Assembly: GCA_037976565.1 (NCBI GenBank)
Contig: CP137673.1
Span: 1,662,851 to 1,726,850 of the forward strand
Source of the DNA: Mesocentrotus franciscanus
Taxonomy: Eukaryota > Echinodermata > Echinoidea > Camarodonta > Strongylocentrotidae
DNA: 64,000 nucleotides
Direction: 5' to 3'
In this document: positions 10,787-23,348 of the stretch, in pieces
How positions within the stretch are numbered: the first letter of the stretch is position 1
Layout of the letters: each line of letters starts with the position of its first letter
Made by a program: the position numbers and the translations under genes
The notes under the pieces: generated by a model
The model's database searches: none
What the model saw: the letters and a program-made list of their open reading frames with translations, nothing else
Told to the model about the DNA's origin: nothing

Positions 10787-13700
10787 CTGTAAGAAACAGA
10801 AATTAAAACAAAGTATTACATCTATGAGGAATAACAAGACTAGCGTAGTCTCAGAATTCTCTAAAATTGTTTTAACTTATGTTACCTTATGTTTGTACAT
10901 TATGTGTTATAGAAACTTTACAAAATGATAACTATAAAATTAAATCTTTAAAAAAAATCAAATTCAGCCCAGACGATAGAGAACATTTCGAGTTATATTG
11001 ATATTTGTTTATCTTTAAAAAAAATCTTTTCTCGGAAGTATTGAACAAAAATAATAACGTCCAATTCAAATAACAGTATACTAGTCATGCCGTCGTCCTC
11101 ACTATAAATTGTAATGATCAATCTATACTTGTGTCCTGTGTGTCGGCAAACGAATTGTGTCTCTACGGATGACTTACCTGCTAAGATAAACATGGCCGAC
11201 ACACCTCTCAAGAGCGTTCGATTCTTCTTGTGTCTCAAAGCAGCTATTGCCATGACAACAGCAATCAACGACAAGACCACACCCAAGCCATACAGCACCC
11301 ATGTAGCAATCAGAAAACTCACTAAAAAATAAAAATACAAATAGAAAGATGGACTGAGGTGAATTACTCCGATAAAATATCACGATAAACTTGATAATTA
11401 CAATCTCGGCATAGTCAAATATAAAATGAAAATTAAATCACTTGATAATTTGATAATAGAGCAGCATTTTTTAAACTTCATTTTAACGGGAAACAAACCT
11501 AGCTCTAGTACAACTCCATCGCTTTGAGCATGAAAACTTGAAGCATTGAAATAATAATTTTGCAGAGTAATACATTTCCACGAAAATCATTTAGGGGTTA
11601 TTTATTTTGAGTGCATTAATAATTATGAACATAATTCATTTAGAATCACCATTAGTTTTATAGTTTCAAATATAATTATGTGACCATGATAATGCATGAT
11701 TATAATAATGCTGTCCATGTCACTGCTCGCATATCTCTTAATAACTCTCCAATTATGCAGGGCTACAGTCAATCTTTCAAATCTTTCCGGTTCTTACAGG
11801 CATGGACAATTTCCACAACTATGAATACAACACTAGTTGATATCATAACATCATTATGAATAAGGGCCTATTATGAATCGGTCCACTAAAAACATTTATC
11901 AAAATATTGTTTAGAGACGGTCAATGGACGTCATAATGACGTCATAAGTTATGATAGGACCTAGAAATAACCGATCTCTCCGCAGGCTGAATAGTTCATA
12001 TGAATGAATTGCTAGTTTTGATATAATAATAATAATAATAGTAGAAAATCAATATAGTCCTTTGACTGAAAAGATAACCGATTAGTTTCGATTTTCTTTT
12101 CAACTCTATATACAGGTATTTGCATTTCTTGGAAAAAGTCAATCAGTCGTCCGGTGTAAAACTGAAAATCGTTCCAATGTTACTGGAAGTACACTGTATA
12201 TTGGAACGAGACATATTCCAAAAGCTATATATTTATGCCTATTACTATACACTTTCATTTCACTAATCATCTTAAAATGTTAACCAAACTATTTGTATTC
12301 TATTTGAAATTCATTTATGTAAATCTACTATCATCTATTGATTTGCTACATAATGATTTACTATATTTTTAATGCATGTTCTTTTCTATCGGAAAATATA
12401 ACCAAATTCGACTTTAATGAGATACTATAGAGACTCATGCATGGGACATTACAAGTGGCCAGGCCATTCAACGTTTCATTTCATTTCATTAGCATGCGAA
12501 CGAATTTAATTGGCATCCCGATTCCGAGACAATCACAACTCGTTATCATCAATATATGAAACTAATTAGAACCTTCAGTTCGTGTATCACACACCGATCT
12601 AATGGGAATGGAGTTAGGGGAGATAATAAGCTGGATGTCACAACATATTATGACAATGTTTGTCAGAGTGGTGGAGAATTCACAGAGATGAGAGTTTGTG
12701 AGAGGAACATGGGGAAGCTTTGTGAGTCAGACAATCGTCAGCATATATGCAGTGTACCACTAATTAGTTGGCAAAATATACCTAACTGTTCGTTATTAAC
12801 CACTTAAGAGGAAGGACTGCTGTACGATCATGGCACACTCCTGATATACTGAGTGACACCATGAAGGTACTGAGTGACACCATGAAGGGTATAATGGATG
12901 CATCCCTTTATGGTTATACTAAATGGTTTGGTTTGATGGTTTGTTTTACCTGACTGCTAAGAAAGATGTGTATGCTTTTAAGTAAGCAACAAGGGTATCG
13001 ACGACTTTAAGTCCTCTCCAAGGGACTTGATAATTAGGATTAATGCCTTACCAAAGGGCCCAGCGCGTCGACTTGGTTTCGAACCCGGGACCTCCCGGTT
13101 ACGAGACCACTGCTCTACCACTGAGCCATCACGTCTCCTCTAAATAAAATCTTATAATCTACCATTGCTGCAAAAGTGAGATTATTTCGTCTAAATAACA
13201 ATCGAGTATCAATGGAGATGTAAATCGAATTGAATATGTTGATGGTAGGCTATTATGATTTGTTATCAAGTCTGCTTGATATACGTACATGTATAAGCCC
13301 ATGAATTCACACTCATTACAAACCTTCATATCTTGTCTGTGAGTTGAGGCCTTGTGACATAGAAAGCGAGTCAGGTGCATAAAGACCAAAGAAACACATG
13401 TGTCCTGTAAAAATAGAACAAGGAGAATGGAAATTGGTGAATACTTTTAAATATTTTACATCAATATTTGTGTATACCAAACACTACTTCCAATACATGT
13501 ACTATATTCTGTAACTTAACTCTATGTTCATTTCGGTGATAATGATTGGAATAAATTGGCACAAGGTTAAAAATATAAGTTATCAGGCTAAAAAATAAAG
13601 ATAGCAACAGATAAGTTACATGTAATAAAATCGTCAAATACATCAAACACTTGACTTTGAAAACAAATACAGTGTATGTCTTTCAAGTTTTCAAGTACCG

Positions 13701-13883
13701 GATCCCATAATAATAATAATAATAAGCATGAAATGGGTGAATACTTCTATACAAAGGGTAGTACATGCAGTCACTTTATTCAAGCATTCGAGGTGTGAAA
13801 ATGACAATGAGTATTTGATACGAGGAGAATTGATCGAGGGGCCGGAGAAGAGTGGCGTACGCACAATGTGGTTTGATGATGAG

Positions 13884-13925
<42 letters not shown>

Positions 13926-16761
13926 AGAGACGGAGAATGAGAGAGACAGAAAATGAGAGACAGTGAGAGATAGAAGTGAGATATATAGATAACCACACAG
14001 AGAATAAGAAACAGAGAAGGAGACAAAGAGACTGCTTATTTTTTAAACCAGGTCACTTGAATTAGAAGTTACCAATTATTTCTCATTCAGGCAAGTTCAT
14101 ACTATAATGAGTCAATCAGATTGCATGTGCTGTATCGGGTAAGCCTCGTACAAGCTTATGATTGTTACAATTAACCATTGTATAGAAGATGATAATTTAA
14201 TTTAATTAATGTTCTTTAAATATTTCAAAATGACACGAATACGACTTTACAAAATCAATCGGGTTGTTGACTATGAAATGATTAATTTCGTTTCAACAGT
14301 TACATTTCAAGACAAAATGGCATTAATAACAAAAAAAAACAATCAGAACAATATCACGTTCTGTTAGAGCGATATAATCAATAATTCTGCATGACTATCT
14401 ACAATTAGTGACAGTAATATCACAAAATATGCGATAATGACTAGATTGTATTAATCTGCGTGAGAATCCATCACCGAGCGAAATCATCGTGAGAAAATGA
14501 GAGGGAGGTAAATGAGTTTGATATCAAACGGATTTATTTCTTTAATCCGATGAATCATCATGATATAAGAGAACACGAAGTTACGGTCAATTTACGATGC
14601 TAAGTAGATTGTTGACCCGCTCATACCCAATTAATCCCTTTAATGCCTTTCACTGCATTTAACCACGGACCTCACTCTCCCGTATACGTATAGTTCTGGA
14701 GCAGAGATCTCCCTGGATAAAAGATCGTGAACAGAACTGCAGTGAAGTATTGCTCCATTCTCCTCTTTTTCATGTTTTATTATGTGTCATCGTTAAAAAG
14801 TGTTAAAACTTAAAAGTATGGAGGTTCTAACGTGTATACACTAGAGAGATGAAATCGTGATGAAAAGGTTTTGATTATCATTATGATATATGAAATGTAA
14901 CAATTCAGTGCCAGACCCTTGGTTTATTTCTCGTCACTTACCCAATCAACTACAGAATGCATAGTACAGTAGTGTAAATTTGTAAAAGCTGAATTTGATG
15001 TACATTTCGTACTGTACTGGGTTTTTTGTTAAAACTTGGTATTCTCATTTGCCGAGAGGCTAAAACTTGCAGAGCAGGGGCGGCGATTCAGGATGTGTGT
15101 ATAGGAGCGCTTTCACATACACACAATTTTTGAGGAAGAAATTGTATTTGCATTCTCAAAGATTTTAAAGATATCCCCCACAATTTTCGTCATACATGTA
15201 TTTCAAAATGTAAGAACCATTCTTTTTCTATTTCACTTTCATTTATTTCCTTGGCAAGCATGTCGGCAAATCATCTGGTCCACCCCCTCCCCTTTTAAAA
15301 TAATGTTCTTGCCACGCCTGTGATTCGACAGGCGACAGCACAATAAATGAAGCAGCCACTTGGGACAAGCAGACATAAAACCATAGCCGTGCGTGTCACT
15401 CATTAATCTTCTTAATTGATCTCACTGAGACGTTTCTTTTGTTTCTCCTCTTCGTTCATTCCCTAAGCTCCAGGGAGCGAGACAAGAGCAATTTGATATT
15501 GACATCATTACAATCACTTTTTATGACGCGCCCAACGCGAGCCAATCTTATACAAAGCGTGTTGAAGCCCTCTCAGGCTCTCATCATAAAAGGCGCGCAG
15601 ATGTTGCCGTTTCAATGATAAATGATAAAAGGACTTCAACATAATAATATGGTCGGTTCAATGTTCAACATCAATGTACTCAGTCAATCATTGTCTTATA
15701 ATTATGATCCCCTTCCTCCCTCAGCTATTCACTCGCATCAATCACGTCAGAATGTCACTTTACAATACATGGTTTTATATTTCATGATAGAGGAAACGAA
15801 CTATAATAATTAATAATAATAATGAAAATAACAATAATAAAAGTAATGGTAATAGTAATAATAATAATGATAACAAATAATAATTATAATACTACTACTA
15901 CTAATAATAATAACAACAACAACAATCTTCATCATAATGATGAAGTACATGGACGTTACATGTATGACAGCAATCTTGGACGCTACTACTTTTCAAGTGC
16001 AAATTGTTCCAATTTCATTTAATTGAAGAAGGCAAAGTGACAACCATATCATCTTTCCTCACATTTCAACATTTGCCCCAATGATTAGTACCCGATAAGA
16101 ACAATTTATACCTTGTCCTTTTAAACTCTGAAGAGGAAAACTGTACAGGATAACAATTACTTTCATCGTCGCTTATTTGATTCGACGCTCCCAAGTTTTT
16201 ATTACACATCGGTTGACCGAATCGTTTTTGATCAATTTTAAAATGCCTGCATGGCCTGAGGGTATTTTAATAGAACAATAAATTAATATCAACGAGGTGC
16301 GCAAGAAGGCTGCTTTGTATTGCCAACGGCGTCTCGTTTCAAAATGGAGTTTGTTCGTTACTAAGAATGTCAGAAAGAATTATTAATCTAGACTGCACTT
16401 CTGGCAATACTCACAACAATGTCCATCGACAATGAACCAAACATTGTGCATAATAATATCAATTATTATGTAATAATATTATAAGAGGTTCCTAGACTAG
16501 ATAGTAGATACATATCGCATTAACTTGAACAAGTGGTTGTAAAATACTTCTTATGCTCACAAAGTTTCATGGAGCTATTTCACTTTCGTATACATCCTAT
16601 ACACCCACTCCTCCTTCTTCCCTCCCTCCTCTTCCTCCATCATCTTCCTCTTCCTTCCCTTCTTCTCATCCTTCTCCTCCACTTCTTCTTCCTACCCTCT
16701 GCCTCCGATCCTCCTCCTCATCCTTCTTCTCCTCCTCCTCCTTCATCTTCTTCTTCCTTCC

Positions 16762-16792
<31 letters not shown>

Positions 16793-19700
16793 TTCTTCTT
16801 CTTCTTCTTCTTCTTCTTCTTCTTCTTCTCCTCCTCCTCCTCCTCCTTCCTCTTCCTTCCCTTCTCCTCCTTCTCCTCCCCTTTTCCCTCCTCCGCCTCC
16901 TCTTCGGGGATTCCCACGTAAAGTGAGGGGTAATCATTTCTTTAATAATTTACAAGGGTATTCAGTTTTTTTTTGTTTTTGTTTAAGTGTTGCTATGGTG
17001 AAGCAAATATTTAAGGTTAATGCAGAAGAAATAATATATGTACACATGACATTGTATATTGCTGATATTCTTTAAGTCAGAGGAGAAATGAAGGCATTAC
17101 ATGTACTTCTTTCAACATTCTACATTCCCATTTCTCATCCAGTTCTAGGTCGTATAATCATAATAATGATGCTTTATTGTTGCGTTATCTCAAACATTTA
17201 TCGTGGAACCAACACAGCTGGGTCCTCATTAGGTGTACGTGCACATAATATTATTACATAATCAGAAAATACGATTGTGGCATTTGCCCATCTGATCCAT
17301 TACCATTAGTTTATTATGTAGTATGTACTACTCCGTATCAACCCATTTACATTTAGACTTGGTACCCCGACAAAAACATATTTATTTGACTTTAGACGAC
17401 GAAAAGCAATATAATAACACACAATGCTACATTGTACTTGGAAGAAAAATAACTTGGCTAGTGTCGGTATGTAGGGGGAATCACCGAATATTACACAAGT
17501 TGAAGTTGCAAGTGAATAGAAAATGTGCGGTTGTTTTCCTTCCGATTCCTAAAACAGTTAAACCTATAGAAAATATATATATTAAAAGAAATAGAGAAAA
17601 GAAGAGAGGACGGCAATAAGCGACTGAGCATTTCCTGAATCATGATCGGAGGAGAATTCCAGAGAAACGTCTCATCCACATCATATACATGCAGGGTCGA
17701 AATTGATAGTCTATCCTTGAAATCGATTGTCTGTGAGAAATTTAATCAAGAAATTCTACGAAATATGACGTCAGGTAAAGTACTACATCCTGCTCTCTAT
17801 CAACCTGTCTGATGATACAAGTACCAATGAAATTGAGTATAAGTCGTTCATTGGAGTGCATTGATACATCAAATTATCTCCTGTGTGATTCTCAGAATGA
17901 TCCATAAATTCAATGTTCGATGCAGATAATGTATTTTCAACCATCTCGATTACTAAAAGCCTTTTTTTCTGTATTACATTATATACAGCATCCGAAATTA
18001 AGTAGGCTAACCACGATTCGTACGAGCACATTACAGATTGTATTTTTTATCATTTTGAATGTGTAACAACATCGCAGCGTCTTGTCTGCTTTGTGCAACA
18101 CGTACATGTACAACGTTACCAAGAAAGTCAAATACAGTGGAAAGTAAAAAGGGGGAAATTTTGAGGTGTTATTTGCATGGATCTGGGATCATTATCGTAA
18201 GAAATTTTCTAATATATCTGGGGATATGCCCAAGACATAATGAAAAAAGGGAAACTAGTACGAGCGGCAATTTCAAGGGTATAATTATAATCTGTAATGC
18301 TTTGGAAAATTTAAATAAATATACAGTACGACCCTATTTATTTCCACAGCTATAGTAGAGGCTATAGGGTATGGTAAGAAAAGTGTATTTTCTTGTTGTC
18401 TTTAATAATGGTCATTTATATCAAAATCAAGTCACTAAGGGTGGAATCTAACCTCAAACATGTCAAACTTTTAAATGTCTGATGTAAATATATTCGGGTA
18501 TATTTCTGTAGACCTACATGTACTGTACATGTACACGACCTACTGACCCATTACCAAATCCTGCAAACAAACGCTATATTTTTTTTCTGTATAAAAAGCA
18601 AATCGCTTTATACTGTATGAGGATGATATGACTGAGAGAGAGAGAGACCTAATATTTCCCGCATCAATTGGTGATTTCCCGAATTATCAACACTCCAATA
18701 GACGTCAAAAGAATTGTCCGAAAAATAGAGAATCGCTCGATATCTTGTTTCTGAGTTTGTTTGTTTGCCCCGTTATTAATATTGCAGGTAATAAAATTCA
18801 AAGTCCTGAAGAAAACAACCTCCTATTGATATAGCTCTGAGCTTGCAGTCAATGCAGTGTGATCATATTGCAATCATATTTCGCATTATGTTCTTAGAAA
18901 ACTTGTTCCAATATTTTTTATTTGTAATTTACGCATTCTTTACAAAAATTATCCTATACATATATTAAAAAAACACATTTTTAATGAAAATCTCAAAAAT
19001 AAAACAAGCGCAGCAGCACTAAATAAGTAAATAAAATTACAGTACTTACCTGTATCACTGTATAATTGAATACAGTGATACATAGATGGGTATAGCCATT
19101 TTTTGTTTTAATGTCATGTATTTTTAGTTATTATTATTTTTTTTGTGTGTAGCATTCATCCTTTTTGGAAACCGAAAATATATTTCAAATTTCATGGGTG
19201 TCAAGTATCAGTGGTAAGTTTGGCATTGATCAGGCATGCGATGGCATCTGTGTATGTGTGTGAAGATAGGAATAGATATATATATATATTATGTAGGTCT
19301 GGTATATAAAGGTCCTGTCCTTGACCTTCACCCAAACACTAGATATTATCTTTACAGACCACAAACAATGCAACGCTTCCACTGTATTCTTCTTGCAATT
19401 TGATCAGAAATTCATTCCCCACTGCGGCTTCACAGGGACCAAACTGCTACCACCTTTCACATCCTAATTAGACGTTTGAAGATAGACCGATTTTTATAGG
19501 GTCTGTATTTGATATTTTGCATTGAAATGACTGATTGAATGGTATTTCTACTAGCCAGGTGATCATGAAAAGTAGCTCCAGTCGTGGAGACAGATCTCTA
19601 TACGGTTCACTACAGAATTATGGGTGTATATTCATCTCATCTTCATGATAAATCAGATATCTTGATCAGTCTTATGTAACATCTATCCCCCTCCACTTCG

Positions 19701-20590
19701 TATAGGTCCACAGTAGTATCCATTCAATTAGCTCTGTTTTGGCCCTGAGACATGTCACTGCATTGTCAGGTTGGTAATATTATTGTTTGAGATCGTGAAG
19801 TCTGTTTGCCAAGTGATTAGCGTAGGATAGCAGGGGAAGGGGTCCACGAGCAAACAAGCGGTATTTATTTTTAGGTAGAGAGTAACTACAAAGGTTGAAT
19901 TCAGAAACCAACATAATATAACTAAACGATGAAATGGAATTGGAAAGAGAATTGAAGATTGTGAAATCTTCTTGAATTTGGATGCTTTAAAATATTATCA
20001 TTTGCAGTATTTTGGGACTCATTTGCAACAATGCATTATACCGATGATACAACTGTGGCCAGACCACGAGTCCACTGCTAGCTGCTGATAATACACGCTA
20101 AATATAATCTATATACTCCATGGGAGCACATGTCATGTTCTATGACTCTCTTTTGTTGGCATGATAGACTTTGAACCCACATAGTACAATGAGTCAGTCC
20201 CGCTCAAATTCAACTTTACCTCAAAATTGCACCTTACATTTGCGTGGGGTTATCACACACAGAGAACACTGGTATGCATATTGTAGTCATTATAATAATC
20301 TCGTTATAAAGAAACAGAGCGATGGACCCCCTACCTGTTACAGAAGTTGAATTGTTAGCGATGTACTGAAGACAGATTCTCCAGAGGCCTTCCCGGTTAA
20401 GTAGTGCTGTAGTACTAGGAGGAAAAGACCCATTGCTGCTCCCCGCAGACACGGCAGTAGTAATCCCGTAAGTGACCCAATAGTCCGATACAGCTCCAAG
20501 GGCAAGCAAAGTAAATCCGACAAATCCGATAATACATACAATAAGTTGTGATCTTGATATATGTGACCCTGCTGCGCACCCCATTGCCAT
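10584..20590 (-). CDS. claudin-like four-transmembrane protein, complete coding region in 4 exons
   Basis: Coding exons on the minus strand are 20590-20335, 13404-13324, 11321-11178 and 10786-10584, in total 684 nt and 227 residues. All junctions have GT/AG borders and all introns are phase 1. TM1 lies at about residues 15-35 and is followed by W38, the G68-L69-W70 motif and cysteines C73 and C89. This is the W-GLW-C-C signature of the claudin/PMP22/EMP superfamily first extracellular loop. TM2 (about 118-139), TM3 (about 153-173) and TM4 (about 200-219) follow. Family members form or regulate paracellular junctions, or act as accessory tetraspans. Two overlapping N-glycosylation sequons (N79, N80) sit in the loop. 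The tail is short and ends S-M-I, which fits a class I PDZ ligand. Membership is clear; the exact subfamily is not. Confidence 0.88.
11178..11321 (-). CDS. claudin-like gene, exon 3 (TM2 and start of TM3)
   Basis: Acceptor TTTTTTAG|TGAG; donor TTAGCAG|GTAAGT. It encodes the hydrophobic VLYGLGVVLSLIAVVMAIA, the basic cytosolic turn LRHKKNRTLLRG, and the start of TM3 (SAMFILA). It is phase 1 at both ends. Confidence 0.92.
11322..13323 (-). other. claudin-like gene intron 2
   Basis: A 2.0-kb intron. It holds a tRNA-derived SINE (about 12978-13140), a 21-bp tandem duplication (TACTGAGTGACACCATGAAGG, about 12847-12888) and otherwise AT-rich DNA. Confidence 0.7.
12978..13140 (-). mobile_element. 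tRNA-derived SINE, antisense
   Basis: On the minus strand a tRNA-like head can be read: GATGGCTCAGTGGTAGAGCA (A box), then GTCTCGTAACCGGGAG and GTCCCGGGTTCGA (B box). This is followed by a non-tRNA body running to lower coordinates. No aminoacyl arm closes, so it is a SINE and not a tRNA gene. Confidence 0.75.
13324..13404 (-). CDS. claudin-like gene, exon 2 (81 bp; second loop cysteine)
   Basis: This small exon lies between a pyrimidine-rich acceptor (TTTTTACAG|GACAC) and donor GAAG|GTTTGT. It is open only in the frame demanded by its neighbours, phase 1 in and phase 1 out. It encodes 27 residues that supply C89 (HMC), the spacer YAPDSLSMSQGLNSQ and R110 just before TM2. This matches the C...(Q)..R layout of claudin loop 1. 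Without it the protein would lack the second loop cysteine. The donor at +3/+4 (GTTTGT) is not optimal, so transcript support would be useful. Confidence 0.75.
13888..13935. repeat. GA microsatellite in claudin-like intron 1
   Basis: About 17 uninterrupted GA units followed by degenerate GA-rich DNA to about 14030. The open frames on both strands here are repeat artefacts. Confidence 0.95.
15815..15935. repeat. AAT/AAC trinucleotide-rich tract
   Basis: Interspersed AATAAT, ACTACT and AACAAC runs. Low complexity, not coding. Confidence 0.9.
16605..16908. repeat. 300-bp polypyrimidine tract (CTT/CTC)
   Basis: Almost pure C/T on the plus strand, with a CTT run at about 16765-16827 and CTC/CCT repeats on both sides. 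Pro/Ser/Phe and Glu/Lys/Arg open frames across it are artefacts. Confidence 0.95.
20335..20590 (-). CDS. claudin-like gene, exon 1 (TM1 and first half of loop 1)
   Basis: It starts at ATG (20590-20588); a second in-frame Met at codon 3 is an alternative start. It encodes a Ser/Arg-containing N-terminus, a hydrophobic segment (LIVCIIGFVGFTLLALG), then DYW and EGLWRIC. The donor is ACAG|GTAGGG. The exon ends in phase 1. Confidence 0.9.
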
Positions 20591-22120
20591 GATGTATGAT
20601 GATGTTGAATCGTCCGACGACCTAAATCATGTATTCTTCCACGAGTATTGCAGTCATCTCATCTCAAGTCCATTCGAATGATATAATCAGTCATCTTCAT
20701 CTGTATAGTTCAGACTGGTACACACGAACGGTATGCAAACCTCAAGGAATATGACCGCTTATGGGTTTAGAAGCTTGCAAGCAAGCAAAACACATTGTGC
20801 GAGCGACGAGACGAGAAGACAAAGTTTCCCACGGTCTTTCCAAGCCGAAGCGAACAGATTTGGAGGTCCGCGGCACGCCCCAGTGACTCTCTGACAAACT
20901 CGATGGGTCGCTTTTTTCCCCTCTCACATTTTTCGTCTCTTGTCTCCCGCGTTACTCATTTCATTTGCATTTCTCAGCCAGGCACACGCCGTGAGTGTGT
21001 AACTACACACGTGCAAAGATATATCATGCGGCGCACGAGTTATCTTCCACTCCAATTATTCGCCTCTGTTCTTCCGAATAGAGTCTCTATCTGTTCATAT
21101 AGACATCGGAATGAACATTTGAGTATGATGGTGAATTAAAGTCCTCCCACGCAGACATATTATATAGGGCTACAACCGCTACATAACAATATATAACTTG
21201 CTGGGAAAATGTTGGCCGAGATTTTGATATTCGGCGCGCTGATCTGTTGTCCTTGTTTGCGGTTTGGGACACGTGCTTAAGCGGGCTTGACGTGTGCCGT
21301 TTCTCTGCTTACGGCGTACCACCGGGCAGAACAAAGACCTCCTAAACAAACACCTCAAGTCTGTCACAGGCACACTACTTTAGCCCTACAGCGAACAAAA
21401 GTCATATTGATTAGCTCTTATCATGTGAAATCCAACTATTAATGTAATGGTAAATCCAGCTTGCTCCGTTCGTAAAATACCTCGTAAATCCAGCTTGCTC
21501 TATTCGTATATATTCCCTGGTAAAGCCAACTTAGCCAAGGTGAACTTATCCAAACCCCTCAAAACGCTGACGAATCTACCAATCTATCTCCACTATCTGA
21601 GCTCTATTTGAGAATAGAGATGTCAGTCTTTGGTTTTGGGTATGGTGTGAATAGGCTATTGTTTAAGGCGTTTGGATATCGGTGAGCACCTGTCGCTGTC
21701 TAGATGTGATTACAATAGTCTATTGTAGCGTGCTGTCATCGTAACCATTCACTTTATGACAATGTATATGTAGAACCGTAGCAGAAGAAGCTCAATTATG
21801 TCCTTATCAAATAGTTACGCCTTTGTTCTTTTATTTACCTCAGAGTCAATTTAGCTCCAGTCCAGAGCAAGTATTGTCATGCTAAAAAAATGGGGGAGGT
21901 TACTGGTAGGCCTACTCGGGGCACTGGAAAACTTTTGAAAATTGCAAAAGGGGGTATTGCTCAAGCGCATCGTGACTGGTTTCTCCAACTATTATGTAAC
22001 TATAGGCCTATGTGATCATGTCGATAGCGGATTGTTAAAAAAGCTCCAAAATTGTAAAGTTAGACGCTATTGTTTGATGAATTTTACATGGTCATTAAGG
22101 TGTTCATTTATAAAAATATA

Positions 22121-22163
<43 letters not shown>

Positions 22164-22985
22164 AAAATGGATCAGAACGTTTGTCTCTGGAAGTGGAAAG
22201 AAAAATTCTATTTGTGTTATCGATAAATATAACCAAGAAATGATACTAGTTGATGTTTATCATCTTACTTTGTTTTAATTTCAAACGAATTTTATATCAT
22301 ACTGTTGCCAATAACGTTGGAAGAATTTTGCTTTACCTCTTTTTTATGAAATGATTTTGGAAATATAAAGTTGATATCTTCTCATGCATGGCTTTATCGA
22401 TCAATCTTTTTGCCTCTTTCGATTGATCAAGAAAGTTCTGAGAAGATATTAAAAAAAATTATTTCAAGAATAAAATTAATCATATTGTCAAAATCATTTC
22501 CTGAAAGAAAAAAAAAAGAATAATGTTTCCAAATTTATGGGCAACAGTGAATTATCCTTTTTTTAATTGAATCTTGCTCCCCATTATTGATGGATAATTT
22601 TTCATTTTGACCTTTCGAATGTCAAATAGTATACTTTTGAGTTATGGTGTTATCATTCCATTTAGAAATACTTCGATATAATTTTGTACTTTGATAAAGC
22701 GAATTCTACATTGAAAACAATTATGATTGATAGACGAGTACAGTCTGACCATGCTAACAGAATACCCTACACAAATCATTCAGCTATGCCGCATGAAGAA
22801 GGCCTACATTTCGAGATAAGTCTTTTGTAGATACATTTCTATTGGGCAAATCTCTGTTTTTTATATCTGGTATACGACACGTTCAAAGTTGAAAGGGAAG
22901 TTCATCATTTCAATGATTAAATTATAGGCCATATGGTGCAGTAGTCCATCACCCTAACCTTTGACTGTATGTCATTGTTCCAAGC
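20591..22985. other. 5' flank of the claudin-like gene and intergenic DNA
   Basis: The first few hundred bases above 20590 should contain the 5' UTR and promoter of the claudin-like gene, but I see no decisive core element. A 24-bp block (GTAAATCCAGCTTGCTC plus TTCGTA) is duplicated at about 21450-21510. A TA dinucleotide run lies at 22123-22161. No coding exon is supported. Confidence 0.4.
22123..22161. repeat. TA microsatellite
   Basis: About 19 TA units in a row. Confidence 0.95.
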
Positions 22986-22987
22986 CC

Positions 22988-23208
22988 CTCCCCTCCCCCT
23001 CTCTCTCTCTCTCTGTCCCTTATCCCTCTTTTTCTATCTCCCTCTCTCTCTCTCTCCCTCTTTCTCTCTCTCTCTCTCTCTCTCTCCATCTCTCTCTCCT
23101 TCACCCATATCTCTCGCTTTCTTGCCTATATTTCTCATCGCCCACCCCCCATTGTCCTTCCACTCCCTTCCCTGTTTTTATCTGCCTCTGAGCTTCTCCT
23201 TCTCGGCT

Positions 23209-23240
<32 letters not shown>

Positions 23241-23278
23241 TCTCTCTCTCTCTCACCTCTCTCTCTCTCTCTCTCTCA

Positions 23279-23311
<33 letters not shown>

Positions 23312-23348
23312 TCTCATTCTCTCTCCCTCTCTCTCTCTGTCTCTCTCG
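22988..23348. repeat. CT microsatellite cluster
   Basis: Several long CT runs separated by short unique sequence. The 152-codon Ser/Leu open frame through it is an artefact. Confidence 0.95.

Larger units (their letters stand above)
13405..20334 (-). other. claudin-like gene intron 1
   Basis: A 6.9-kb intron. It contains a GA microsatellite (13888-13922), AAT-rich DNA (about 15815-15935), a 300-bp polypyrimidine tract (16605-16908), a small perfect hairpin (19051-19082) and a repeat-like stretch at about 15070-15325. No further coding exon was found. Confidence 0.7.

Noticed and set aside
13040..13135. tRNA gene on the minus strand
   Set aside because: A and B boxes are clear but the acceptor arm does not pair and a SINE body follows.
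16533..17075. 180-codon Ser/Pro-rich frame, longest plus-strand frame here
   Set aside because: It lies over the polypyrimidine tract. The part outside the tract has no motif.
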